A program made the translations under genes and the position numbers. The notes under the pieces are model-generated. The model saw nothing but the letters and a program-made list of their open reading frames with translations. It had not been told where the DNA came from and did not search any database. Source: Ascaris suum (lineage: Eukaryota; Nematoda; Chromadorea; Rhabditida; Ascarididae). Taken from it: DNA of 64,000 bases. Within the stretch, counting starts at the first letter, position 1. Each line of letters begins with the position of its first letter. Location: NCBI GenBank assembly GCA_013433145.1, contig CM024187.1:9079326-9143325 (forward strand), written 5' to 3'. This document shows, in pieces, positions 26,913 to 45,906 of the stretch.

Positions 26913-28017
26913 AATCTTCATTAGCACGATAGAAACAAATTATAGCTTCAGAAACGTGAAAAAGTAACTTCACCGGCGTTTCTTCCCAAAAACAAACTTC
27001 ATATTACCACTGTTGATTCAAGGAAAGTCATCAGTGATAATGCTCTTAATTCCATAAAAATGTTCCTCTTTGATATTTTTAATTTTATAAAGGCTCGTTA
27101 AGAATTTCGAAGTTCCGTTTTTGATAATCTAAATTAAAATTGCACTTGGTGATGAACTTTGTTCTTAATACAGCAGGTGGAAAAGAATGGAGGGATGGGA
27201 TGTGTTTTCGCCGTTGATTAATAGTAAAACATGATATCAGGCACTGAAATGTGACGGTTAATACTCTTCTTTTACTGAATATTTGTTTCAATAAGTATTT
27301 AAAATACTCCATTTCCAGCCGGCAAGGACTTAAATCACAAAGTAATTTTTAAATGTTATGTATATTTAAGCTTCTGTGTCATAGATAAGAAACTGCATTT
27401 GTTGCACCAAACTGTGAAAATTCTTCAAAAAAATCCTGAACAACCACGTTGAAACACAAGGCATAATTAAAGCTGGAGGCCAATGAGTGCACACATTCTC
27501 AAGGAATAGAAGATTGTTGAATGCGATTCTCAATGTGACCATAATGAGCAATGTGTCAAAATAGCAAAAATAATTCATTCGATGCAAAAGGTATCACTTA
27601 AGTATCCTGGAATGAGTGAGCCGCTTATTTTAAGTAATCGAGTAAGAATTCCATGAAATGGGACTCTTTAAATATTTTTATAACTTAACCACAACGGGTA
27701 TTTTTCAACGGAACTATCAAATATTCAATGAAGAGTTAGACAAGAGCGGCCACTGATACCTGAGAAAAATAAAACACCTCGAGAGGGAAAACTCCTTCGT
27801 ATCCTCTCCCTTCCTCTTCCCCCAGAAGGTCGAAAATATGAAGAATATGGGGTTTCTGTTTAAGAATAAGTGACACATACGCGCATTTTCAACAAGGAAA
27901 ACCAGCAACAATGCCCAACAACAATTTCAACGAGTGCAAAGAAAAGCACTGAAACCAAACAACAAAGATTCCCCACATCTGAGGCTTCTTGGTTTACACT
28001 GAGCTAGTGATATAATA
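26913..28017. other. acn-1 upstream region
   Basis: No coding exon is supported here. The acn-1 promoter should lie in this stretch, but I could not pick out a convincing core motif. Confidence 0.4.
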
Positions 28018-28259
28018 TCACAAATTTCTAGCGATACGACGAATCCATCTTTGCCCCATCAAATAGCTGAGATAGCAGCTATTTCTCAGAAAAGGATCGC
28101 TTAAATCATTTTCTTCACTGATAAAAGTTTTTCCGATTAGGCCATATAACAGTTCATAATCGCTGTAACTTGAGAAGTTTTTCACTATCGACCAAAGTTT
28201 CACTTCCTTCATTGCTTTACATAGTTTTGCACAGCTGTCTTTCAAGGAGGTCTTCGTAA
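28018..28259 (-). CDS. Possible 3'-terminal exon of an unidentified gene
   Basis: A minus-strand frame that reads like protein (KTSLKDSCAKLCKAMKEVK, later LLYGLIGKTFISEENDL and GQRWIRRIARNL) ends at a TGA. A weak acceptor (TTTTCATTACGAAG) precedes it. No upstream exon, poly(A) signal or family was identified, so it may be chance. It is 1.1 kb upstream of acn-1 on the same strand. Confidence 0.2.
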
Positions 28260-29936
28260 TGAAAAGTAAACGAAGCAAAAGGAGATGAAGTTGATCAGAA
28301 ATTCATTCGATTCAATGAGGTTAAAAGCACACACCCTCGTGGTTGCCATCTAAATGCGCATCAAAGTGAAATATTCTGAAGCAATCAAATGTTTACTACA
28401 GTGATAAAAAATCAGTTTCTTGAGTAACGCAATAACCGCCTTCGAAAATTTTAGTGACTTTATTCTCGTAGACGAGTTTCGTTATCATTCACTTCGACGA
28501 CATTTTAAAGCATTTGTAATGCAATTCTCAGCATACATTTCAAATTAAGCGGCCCAACACGTGTTACAGCTATTGAAAAAAATGTGCTACTGTAACACAT
28601 TTCTGTGTTATTCGTCATGAGCGTTATTGCGGATAACAAAGAAACACGTTACAATTCGCCCGATGCAGTTAGAGTAAAAATATTAAATGGGAAGCGAAAA
28701 GCAAATAGTGGATATGTTTGGAAAAGATAGTGTAATGCTGATGATAGTTGGCTGCGTCTAATGCGAGCGGTATACATGTCGCCATGTGAGCGTGTTTTTC
28801 GCTCAAGTCGACCTAAATTCGTACGTCTTTCGGTGATGGGAGATGAATAATGCGGCCTGCTGCCTCTCAGTTTTCGACCGACGACAGACAGACATTTATA
28901 GTGAACGTCCTGTGTGTTCTCCACTCACAAATTCACCTTTTGCTGGGCGGAACGCAACTCAACAAGGCGCCTATTCTATTGCATCCTGTTATATCTGTGA
29001 TACGTCGACATCCACACCCACTCCATTGTCAGAAACTTCAATTCCATACACATTTTGGCAACTCAAATCCAATCATGCACCGAACCCACTCGAACTGCAT
29101 TGTCTTTTTTCAAATTTACTGCGCAGAAGAACATCCCAACTCAATTCAACTCCGCTCGGCGAAGCTTAGGGCGCTCATTTTTCTTATGCTTTCAAGACCG
29201 TCATGCCTATACATGAAAGAGTTATACATAAGAGCACAAAGTGAGTTGATTATCATACCCGATGATGTTGGCCATCTTTGATGTACACAGTTACGAATAC
29301 TTCGCTTTCTTAAACGCAACAGTAAAGTTGTTTGAAACGATAAACCTAGATTCCTCTACCCTCAAATGATGTTGTCGACTCGCAGATTCGGTATCGTTTC
29401 GGGACCATTAATTCCGAGAATGGCTCTTTATGGATATTATTGTTGAGCTTAAATGATTTTGCTCACGCGCATAACACACATTTTCGGGCTCTAAGTTTAT
29501 ACCGTGAGAGAGTTTACCAAAGTCTTTTTCAGCGCAAGTGCTGCAATCAGCGCGTGGTGAAATATATGCAAAAAGATAATGTCTTATTCAACTCTCAGTC
29601 GACCGGCAAAACAAGCGGTTTTTCATTCACTATTCAGCCACCAGGTCGATGGGGTCGCATAAACGCTTATGAAATTAAAATGCTTAAAATCCACTGACTT
29701 ACTGTATAATAAACTTGGCCCACAAATTCAGTCTCTTTAATTATTCAGAAAATTTCATCCGTAATTTTTAATTAATCACATGTTTCAGTCAATAATCTTC
29801 ATTTGAAATACAGTTCTTATCGAAAAGAAAATGGGAACAGTTGAGGCAAAACCGCGGAGATATGGAAAAAAACTCCTTAATAAATGCAACTCCGTTTCGA
29901 TTAATCGGCAAATAAATAACTGCAACATTTACGGTA

Positions 29937-29984
29937 TATCTAGTAAACGATCCCTTTGCGTATCTAGTAAGCGATCCCTACGCA
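29937..29984. repeat. Two tandem copies of a 24-bp unit
   Basis: TATCTAGTAAACGATCCCTT and TATCTAGTAAGCGATCCCTA begin the two adjacent units; they differ at about four positions. Confidence 0.8.
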
Positions 29985-30031
29985 GAAACAGATGATAAGA
30001 GACAATGACGTAGAAGCATTACGCTACTTAC

Positions 30032-30268
30032 GACAATCCGAATTCAACCGGCGACAATAAAATCAGAAAAAAGCTCTCATCGGGCGGCGCCCACCGGGAT
30101 CGACTACCAACTTCGCCTATCCGAACGTTCACGTCATAAATACGTGTCGTCGTCAGCACTCTTGAAATTTCTCTCTCCACCTGTGTAGTTTTTTTTGTCT
30201 GCACTTGGGTCATCTCACAGTAACCTTTGCATACCTCCATGTTCATTACATCAAAGTGTACTTCCTGC
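30032..30268 (-). CDS. Candidate internal exon, unidentified protein
   Basis: A 237-base minus-strand interval lies between a CGTTCCTAG acceptor and a GTAAGT donor. It enters and leaves in phase 2, so it is symmetrical. It encodes 78 uninterrupted residues, beginning QEVHFDVMNMEVCKGYCEMT, with a basic middle (KKTTQVEREISRVL) and a hydrophobic end (DESFFLILLSPVEFGL). I do not recognise the family and found no partner exon. Confidence 0.33.
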
Positions 30269-31471
30269 CTAGGAACGTAGAAACGATATAATATTATAAA
30301 CGTATTTATAAACGTAGAAACGTATTTAAGTTCAGTGAGCTGCAAAGGCGGCGTGAGAATGCTGATTTTAAGAACTATTAGAGATGATTTGGAGCACTTG
30401 ATCTTTGTTTGAAATTCTAAGAAATGCATAGAGACCGAAAAACGTGTAATTGCCAACTGATTTGGAGGACGCAAACGATACAGTGATACGTCGATTTATT
30501 TACTGATTTGATCCGAGTATGCGTTAGGTGTTGGCGTTATGGTGTTGCAAGCAACGAACAGCAACTTAATCCTACTAAAGCTGTTATTGTTGTCAGTTGC
30601 ACAAAAAATCTTATCGGTGGCATCTGTCGCGAAGACACGCGAGCGAGTTATCTAGCTGCTAGAGGCACGAAATTGGAATGCATCTCAACGCTGCAACTCA
30701 CAAAACTGTCAGATTTGACTTCTTCCCATACTGAATATATGGTTCAAAGCGGCGTGGAGGCGAAACTGTCTTATGTTTTGTCAGCATTACTTCACTTTTT
30801 TTGTTTTATTGTTGGATTTCTCTTCACAACTTGTTTATCGTCGTTGGTTGTCAACAGTGCCGACAATTAGCAATCTCTTTACTTTATGTTCGCATCTCGT
30901 TCGTTACTGCATCAATAAAAAGCTACCTTGGCCATCTCAGCTCATGTTTCATGATCTTTTTTATTCGCTTCTTAGCTATGTCGCGTTTTAATGTTACTTT
31001 AAGGTACATTAAGAGTTAAATTACCAAACTTTGAGGTGTCAGGCGACCGCAGAGCTGAGGATTATCCCCGAGCCTCACGAACGAATTTGGGACGGGCCAA
31101 CCAGGAGGTTGGTAAAGTTTGGTTGAGAAAAGGAGGGACGCAAGTGGACCAGCCCTCTTCAGGTGAGGCCAGTTTGTTTGTTAAGCACAATTATATATCA
31201 CTCACTGCTGAAGATTTCGAGCAGTTTTGAACCCAGCAGAGAAGTTGAGGGGAATAAAGAACGAAACAGCAACGGTCCAAGAGAAACAATTTGAGGTAAA
31301 AATCAGTGAACCTGCACGCTTTAGGCAATGGTTATTTGTCATTCTTCAAATAACCTGGCGATTGGCATAGGCGCAATCGTCCGACACCTCGTTTTTCGTG
31401 AAGATAAGTGTACTGAACTTCTTTTATGAAACACTACCATAATTGTTACTGGAGCTTCATTTATAATGCAG

Positions 31472-31599
31472 CTTTATATCATCCATAGCCTCTATCGTTC
31501 ACGACGCACAACCCGTCCCCGAACTCTTGTTGTTTCTTATAATTGTCGTTGTTGTATTTACTGCTTTTATATTGTTGTGTTTGAGAGGCGTGCACTCTT
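31472..31599 (+). CDS. Candidate exon encoding a membrane helix
   Basis: Between a TTTATAATGCAG acceptor and a GTAAGT donor, a phase 2 to phase 1 frame gives 42 residues including VPELLLFLIIVVVVFTAF then ILLCLRG: a short polar lead, one strong transmembrane helix and a basic stop-transfer residue. An AATAAA lies downstream at about 31.65 kb. No in-phase partner exon was found. Confidence 0.3.
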
Positions 31600-34379
31600 G
31601 TAAGTTTTATTCCACGTGCATCGTGACTCTTAACCCTCTTATTCTTTTCTAATAAAGCAGCGATCTTGCTGTTTTCTTTGCTGTCTTCTACATACGACCA
31701 GCAACATCGTTTTATTCATGACAGCATCTAACACATACTCGGACCAAAACTGCGGCCGTATGTGCAGGCGAGAACATAAAAAGGAATATGAGAGTCAAGA
31801 AACCTATTAAACAAAGGTGCAGAAATCAACACGAAGTTGAAAAATGAGCATCAGTACCCCGAAGCAGTTCAAGAATTCCTGTTTTCGGTTTCAACTTCGA
31901 GGTTTTCGTGTTTTTTTTCAACGCGCTGAATCTAAAACAGAATGACAAACATAATTAGTTTAAGTGCGCGTGTGGATTCTCGTAGGGCTGCTGAAGGCAA
32001 AGAAGTGTCCCATGAATGTAGCCATCCGATTTTTTCCATCCGCAGCATTCATCAGCGTGCATCAAGACAAACACCTGCCGTGATTCACATATTTTCTATT
32101 CCGAACAGCCCTAGGCGCAACTGTCCTTTGACAAGTATGCTTATTCAGCAGCTTAAAAACTCATATTAACGACCTCTTCTATGCCTATCTCGTCAGCGTC
32201 GACCGTATGCAATATTATATTCTCAGTGCGCCATTGGCACAGTACAAAAAACTAAGTGAATCCTATAATCTCATTAAATCAGAACAGCAGGTTCATAGAC
32301 CACTCCAGCAGTCACCTGACAAATGCTTTAAGCTCACAGAGACTTTTCGAGGTTTAAAATTATCGGAATTTTTATGGGAATTCCAAAAAAAGTTATAATA
32401 AAAATTTTCTCATCTAGTTCATCCACTCAGTTCGAGCAAGTGCAGAAGCATATCTGGAGAGCAGGCATGATTCGCATCTTTGTGATTCGGTTCATCAGAA
32501 CACCTAACATTTTATGCCTTTTCGGTTTTCTCTCTTTGGTCAAATGGAATATCCTACCCATTACACCTATGTGCACATACTCAATATCATTGGCTCCCTG
32601 CAAACAAATCCGCCTGCTCAATGGCACAGATTTACATACTGCGAATGAATTTCGCACAATTTCTCATTCTTCTATGTTTAAAATGCCTAGCGGATTATAA
32701 CTGCAAAACAGTTACAACGCTTTTCAGTGGTCGAATTCATAACGCACACATGGTCTTGCATTAGTTAGGGGAGGCTATAAAAGAAGCTTTCAAAAGGTTA
32801 TCAGAGGAGTACGATGTGATCTGGCAATATGAATGCACTTTATGCTTACAAAACGACGATGCCGCCAAGGGCAAATCACATGATTCTCATGATATGTGAG
32901 GGGAAATGCTGAGGTTTTGGCCAACAATTGGAAACTTATGACCGAGCACGTCACTCTGTTATCGAGCAGCTGTATGTCGATTTAAATATGACTCGACGGT
33001 AGATCTTCTTTCTTCACCGCTAATTTTTATGATCACATTTTTTTCTTGAATCACAAAAACAGCTTATTTCAAAAACTTCTACATTACTCCTGGGTTGCTG
33101 TAATAGAGGAAGCATGAGGACAGAGCAAAAATGCGAATAATGCAACACTACAAGTTGTCACTGAGAGGATACAAAACTGCATTAAAGATTATGCAGTTTA
33201 GTGTAAGAAGTTACGCATCACACCAGTATTTTTTCATGCTGCCTGCAGTGCATAGAATCGTTATTTTTGTTGCGTTGGTGCAGATATGGTCTGTTGCAAG
33301 TCGCACAGGCGAGTGGTTGCATTCTGAAAGTGATAGTGGTACCTGAGAGCCTTTTACTTCGCGGATCAGAGCAGTTTTTGATGAAATTTTCATCGAATTG
33401 AACTCGATACACAAACACCTCGGCGCATTCAAAGATGCACAGTCCGCTGAAAATATTTCAGCACGGCACACTTGAAAATAGTAGGAGTAGGTTGAACACT
33501 TTCGTCAGGAGCAACTTCCCAGACTGGTGTGGACTCCTTCATCACACCCTTAGCGCTCTTAAGCATGATTGCTTTCTGTATCTTTTTCGTCGCATTGAAG
33601 TGCTTATGCTCAACCGATTGGCGATGATGGCTGATGATCAAACTAGCATAAGTAAACGGCTCGTTTATGCGATTTGGCTTGGGTCTCTTAATCCACAGAC
33701 GCATGTGCATGAGAGACAGGGAGAGAGCAGGCACGTTCTTTATGTGCGGCGCCGCCTTAGTCGTTTAGCAGTAATAGCAGTCAGCCAGTAATGAAGACCG
33801 TGCAGTGAATCTAACGTTATGTCGATAGTAAGGAAGCCGGCTTTGTAAGCCAAGACTAGGCACATTTTGAAGAGCGTTAAAGAGCGAAAATCATCAATGA
33901 CCTGAGATAAAAATAGATATTCCTCTTCAACATCATTTTCTTATATGACGTGAAACTGACATGAATTCCTAGATAATTAGTTTTGAAAACATAATTTAAC
34001 TGGTATGCAGCTTTTGGCCGACTTGGCATAGTACCTTGACGAGTTCCAACATTAAGCAGGACTGCTGTATTTCGAGATTAGCTTTTCATGCTCTTCTTCA
34101 GAATCTCAAAAGCGCACTGCGATATCTCACATCCCTCTTCTTATTCCCTTACGGCTTGAAAAAGAGTTTGCGTCAGACACCGAAGAACGACAAAGACGTG
34201 TAGCAATTATATTTTGACCTCGGTGCAAGATTGCTCAAACCACTATACGAAGGGCCAATGTTGTACGGGTCTTACATGTCGATCCCAAAGTATTGTTAGG
34301 AGTCGCTGCAGTAGTACTGTTATAAGGATGCCTTCCTTCCGCCGATATCTGCCGTATTTTTAATTTCATCGTTGAGCAA

Positions 34380-34600
34380 TGCTCGAAGTTCACCGTCTTC
34401 AACTCCCCTCCCTCAAGGGAGCTCTAGCGGCGAGCCCTTATCGGGGGCCCCACATTAACACTGATTATAAATTTTGGACTGCGAGGGTCCCAACGATCAA
34501 AAAATCTCCCGCCCCGTGGGGGTCGCCGCAGGAGCTCTCGCGCGTAGCTTGGTGGTTTTGATCATTCCCGTAAGAGATGTTAGAGGGCCGAATTCTACGG
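34380..34600. repeat. GC-rich fold-back element
   Basis: A sharp GC-rich island in AT-rich sequence. GGAGCTCTAGCGGCGAGCCC (34418-34437) pairs imperfectly with the sequence at about 34519-34537 (GGGTCGCCGCAGGAGCTC), giving a long hairpin; the intervening part contains GGGGGCCCCAC and CCCCGTGGGGG, which can pair further. It looks like a non-autonomous fold-back element or other dispersed repeat; no open frame of note. Confidence 0.55.
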
Positions 34601-35309
34601 TCAGAAACTAAAAAAAATTCTCCATTAAATCAGAGAACACGAGGAAACTGCGTGATGCAGCATGTTGCAATGAGAAGTGCTGAAAGACAAAATGGCGCAC
34701 ATGTGCCATGAGAGAAACAACATTTTATCGAAACCGTGGCGTCAAATGGAAGCGTGTCTCTAATGAACGCAAACATTTGTAGCGTATTAGAAACTTTACG
34801 ACATTGCGTTAAGGCATGTTTGGGTTCTAGGTCGGGACTCGCTCTTCACCATTCGAACTTGACTGATCAGGCCTGCTTTACAGGCTCCTGAGACGTTGTT
34901 TAGCGCAGGTTATCTTTTAAACTGAGCACTGCTGTAATAAATTCTAGAAGCGCGGTTTAGTTTACAAGAGCGCATTCGACCGCAGCCTTCGCGCTTCACA
35001 ATTAAGAAGGAAAGCGATCTCAAAAAAGTCGAAGTGAAGGCGTGCTCTGTCGAAGGCTTGCGAACAGATGGCGCTTTCTTTGAGTGCTTGTGTTCATTTT
35101 CGAGGCTTCCTTTTCGTTTTGCCAAAATGTAGTCGCCCGCTTTAGGTCAGAATTTTTAAAGAAACAGTGATCATGACGCGCCGGAATAAAAGGCCAAAAA
35201 GTTGTGGACACAATTTTTTCTTTGGATGGATGATTCCAGCGACGTTTCATCCGAGTTTTGGCTGTCATTTGTACTCGATGCAGTACAGGGCTGGTATCAT
35301 CAATGCAAA

Positions 35310-35780
35310 GGTTTCGTGCCCCGTTTTCTTTGCCCTCTGCCCTCAGTTTCTCCTTGATGGATCTGCAGATCCTTCTCTTCCGAAGCCTGACCAGATATTG
35401 TACAACCTGGCAACAAGGAAGAGGTTAACCAATAGGAAGGTGGAGGGGATATGCAACAGCGGAGGGGACGTCGCTCCACAGGACGTTGGCACGAATAGGG
35501 CATATCAGCGCCAACGAGCATCGGGCACTCCTTACGCCCGTCCCACTTCGCGGCCCGAGTGGGCACCGCTACGGTCCAATCCAGCTGTCGCCAGGAGGAC
35601 ACCTCATGTAGGCAGCTAGAAGCACACTAATTGCCTATAAGCATCGCCTCTCTTTTTACCTCCTTTACACATCGACCCTTGCCTTAAGGCGTTTGTAGAA
35701 AGTTTGCTAGGTGTTATGGTTACTACTTCTCTGCTCTGCACGAACGTCGTTGGTCTAAAATTTGCCGATTATCCCTCGTT
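35310..35780. repeat. Dispersed repeat, copy 1
   Basis: This 470-base GC-rich stretch is collinear with 57600-58095 in the same orientation. Shared blocks include GCGCCAACGAGCA(T/C)CGGGCA, CTAGAAGCACACT and ACTTCTCTGCT near the right end. The minus-strand frames of both copies share CP(M/V)LVGA(D/E)M, which would produce spurious proteins in automatic annotation. The ends and type (SINE-like, MITE or fragment of a larger element) are not resolved. Confidence 0.8.
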
Positions 35781-36203
35781 TCAGCGTCTGTTCGAGGTTG
35801 AGACGTTTGCTCACATTCCGTGTTCACTCAGCGTATTCTCATAACGGAAATTGGAAATATTGTAACAGACGTCGTCCCGCATCGGTGTTGTGTGCTATCG
35901 GCCAGATTTCGCTAATCTCATGATCGATGTTTGGCACCTTGCTGCACAAGGAGCAGTTACACATTCGAAATGACGCTCGGAAGCAGATCCTGGCTAATTC
36001 TGTTTTATACTTTTACTGATATATTTCATAGATGCAGAGCGAGCGCCACTGTTCCTATCTGTTACAGAATTTCGTCATTTGACCTCTTTTGCTCAGGGGA
36101 GTTCGACTTCCAAAACAAACGGCTGATGTCAGGAAATCTACGTTTCTGTGACTGTTTCGATGTTACTGAGGCAGTTTACTAATCGACAGGTTTCTGCTGA
36201 TGA

Positions 36204-36955
36204 GTGAGTTCACTTTCTGAGCAATTTTCACTTTTCCTTCGCCGTTGTTTTGAGATTTATTCTGTCAGTTTTCCAATTTCGTTCGATCAGTTCTCCGAGT
36301 TTTTTTTGCTCTGTTTCCAGCTATCTTCGCTTATTTTTTGTTTTGAGTATCTTTCGTCAGCATTCGAAGCTTTTTTTGCCGCTTTCTTCAGCTTTCCTCT
36401 GCGAACCTTTATAGTTTTTTTCTCCCTATCTTCCTCTTCCGGTCCTTCGACTTTTTTCGCAGTGTTTTCAGCTTTCATCTCTCAGTTTTTCCAGCTTTTG
36501 TTGCAGTGCTTTCAATTTTTCTCTTCCGGTCTTTTCAGGCTACCTTTGTATGACGTTTCACTTTTCCTCTTCCACTTTTTCTGACTTTTCTGTGTTAATC
36601 ATTTTAGGTCCCCTCTCTCATTGTTTTTAACCTCATTTTTCAAGGCTTTGACATCCCTCAATCACCATTCTTTGCCAGTACCCCCAGCTTTCTCCTTTCA
36701 CCATTCACTATTTCTCGTTTGCATCTCTTTTCTTTGTTTTTATCAGTATTTTGAGTTTCCCTTAGCCAGGGTTTCATTTTTCTCCTGCCAAGTTTTCCAA
36801 TTTTCTTCTATCATTATGTTCAGTTTTATTTCACTGATATTTTCGTCTTTCTTCTGTCAGTATTTCGAGTTTTCTTGTGGCAATGTTTTTAGTTTTCTTC
36901 AGCGACTGTTTTCATCTTTCTTTGTGAGTGTTTCAGTTTTCCTGTGGAAATTCGG
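36204..36955. repeat. Degenerate pyrimidine-rich minisatellite
   Basis: About 750 bases consist of loosely repeated units of roughly 25-35 bases built around TTTTCAGCTTTCTTCTGTCA-like text, very poor in purines on the plus strand. The Phe/Ser-rich frames on the plus strand and Lys/Glu-rich frames on the minus strand are products of this bias, not evidence of genes. Many units contain TTTTCAG, a nematode splice-acceptor-like word. Confidence 0.7.
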
Positions 36956-37969
36956 GTTGCCCGTTTATCGCTGGGCTTTTATTAATGCACTTGAATATAT
37001 TGCAGTTCCGAGGTCACTTCCTTGCATGTCGTTGCGGCCATTTTTTTCTACGGAATGCTTTTGCAAAACATCTTTATGCACATTGCAGTTTTTGAATGTC
37101 AGGGCTGTTCCTTATCGATATTGGACGTTGTTCTCTAGTCGTAATGGTCCTGAGGATGTGTCTTCTTACTAAGTTCTCTACTCAGGTATTGATGTAGCCG
37201 TTCAAGTTCACTTTTATGGTACTGGAGCGCTTGTTCAGAAAATTCTGGAACTTTAGACAGTGGTCAGAAGTGAGGTAGAGCATAGAGAGAAACGGTTCTA
37301 AGGCAGGTTTCGGCGACGTAGTTACGCCGCTATCGGCAACAAAAAAGTAAAGACGAGCGTTGGGTGCTTGCCAAGCTTTCTTTTTGTCATCCGTCATCAA
37401 TAGTGATGTTTTTTGGCACTTATTCATATCCAGTGAATAAACGTGCATTATGGGCCTTCTTTTTATCGATGAAGCTATACGAAGGCAGTCAGCCTGATTA
37501 TTCAATTAGCGAAGTGCTGCGCCACAGCAGCCTTTTTTTTTGGAATGGATTTAGGAAAGGAATTCGAAAAGAAGAAGGTGTCAGAGCAAGGGCATTTATC
37601 GGCGTCGTATCAGTTCTTCTCCTCTTGTTCTTCACAGCCCCTGATTATTTTGCGATTGTCAAAATGCCGCTCTTTATAGCATTTATCATGAAGAAGCGGA
37701 TGACTTTTGAGACGCTAAATAATTCGTTCATCAAATGTCGTATTTTTTTCCGAGCATGCAAGTGTGCATCATTTCGTCTGAACAAAGGGCTTATTCAGAG
37801 TTCTGTTATAGTTGGCTACCTTATTATTGCGCTTACGATTTTTCATATCGGTCTTTTGTGAAGTATATGTAGGTTCTGTTGCGCTGCATAAATGTCAGTA
37901 CAGGAGGGATTGTAAAGGGTTTTGCCCATTCGATGCTGCCTTATGAACGTGGTGCCCGGGCTGCATTTT

Positions 37970-38151
37970 CTAAGCTGGCCTAATGTCGCGTCTAATGCTC
38001 TCCCATTCCATTTCACTGTACTTCACCGGAAGACGTTTATTTCTGAATTTCATGCTCTCTTCTTTGCCACCCATTGTTGACCCGTGTTGTTCATTGTAAT
38101 ATCCAGATTTAAAACGAATTCTCGTAAAGTAACAATGAATTTCGTGGGTTC
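37970..38151 (-). CDS. Candidate 3'-terminal exon downstream of ift54
   Basis: An AATTTTGCAG acceptor opens a phase-1 frame of 59 residues (starting THEIHCYFTRIRFKSGYY, ending EWESIRRDIRPA) to a stop. It lies about 440 bases past the ift54 poly(A) signal on the same strand, a spacing in keeping with, though longer than usual for, a downstream operon gene. A second frame from the same acceptor is open for 33 codons, so the coding frame is uncertain. Confidence 0.22.
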
Positions 38152-38593
38152 CTGCAAAATTGTGCAGTTGCAACGTATATTTCATGCATATTACCACTTT
38201 AAAGAAATTATTTTTAAAAAAAACTCGAAGTTGTTCCACATTGTGGGCCGGTAAAGGCAAATTACATACTTCCTATCCCCAACAGGGTCGGTCTGTGATG
38301 ACGGTTTCGGCGCTCCTTTTGACGCATCTCGTCGTTAAGCATCTAAGAGGATAGTTGTGGTGTGAATGCCTTGGAATATGCTGGATCATTCTTAAAGACC
38401 TTACTCCTCTGCGAATTGCATTAGAGTGTATACCAGCTTCTCCTTTAATGATCTTGAAGTCCAAAATCGACTGCATACTTAACTGGATGTCGGTGAAATC
38501 TGACCAGTCGTTGCGCGACCAGACAGTTATTGAGGAGGGGAATAAACATGGCTAAGATTCTATCAAGCGAAAGGACGCCAAATTGATAGAAGA

Positions 38594-38599
38594 TTTATT
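38594..38599 (-). terminator. Candidate poly(A) signal for ift54
   Basis: AATAAA on the minus strand lies only 6 bases after the stop codon, which would give a very short 3' UTR. Confidence 0.4.
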
Positions 38600-38605
38600 C
38601 CATCG

Positions 38606-45872
<7,267 letters not shown>

Positions 45873-45894
45873 AAAGAGATGCCCACTTAGATCT

Positions 45895-45906
45895 CTGAAA
45901 CTTTTC
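45895..45906 (-). promoter_or_regulatory. Probable spliced-leader acceptor of ift54
   Basis: AAAGTTTCAG on the minus strand precedes a 22-base leader and the ATG at 45872. It argues against the in-frame upstream Met. Confidence 0.5.

Larger units (their letters stand above)
28279..38150. other. Repeat-bearing block without a complete gene model
   Basis: Several long open frames on both strands overlap each other (28.85-29.3, 30.5-30.9, 33.4-33.8, 37.2-37.9 kb) with no recognisable domain. Isolated exon-like pieces with good splice signals occur at 30.0 kb (minus), 31.0 kb (plus, strong CAG|GTGAGG donor) and 31.5 kb (plus). I could not join them in phase. Repeats inside are listed separately. 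Confidence 0.4.

Noticed and set aside
28850..29281. Two overlapping plus-strand frames of 108 and 143 codons
   Set aside because: Different frames are open over the same bases, no splice signals or domain are seen, and the local base composition is poor in stop codons.
35300..35619. 100- and 150-codon frames in the dispersed repeat
   Set aside because: The block recurs at 57.6 kb with frame-disrupting differences, so it is treated as repeat DNA.
36204..37172. 126- and 183-codon Phe/Ser-rich plus-strand frames
   Set aside because: They follow from the pyrimidine-rich minisatellite; composition is unlike a membrane protein with defined helices and there are no splice signals.
37364..37861. 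165-codon plus-strand frame with two hydrophobic stretches
   Set aside because: There is no recognised family, no acceptor or poly(A) support, and a competing minus-strand frame covers part of it; left as possible chance.
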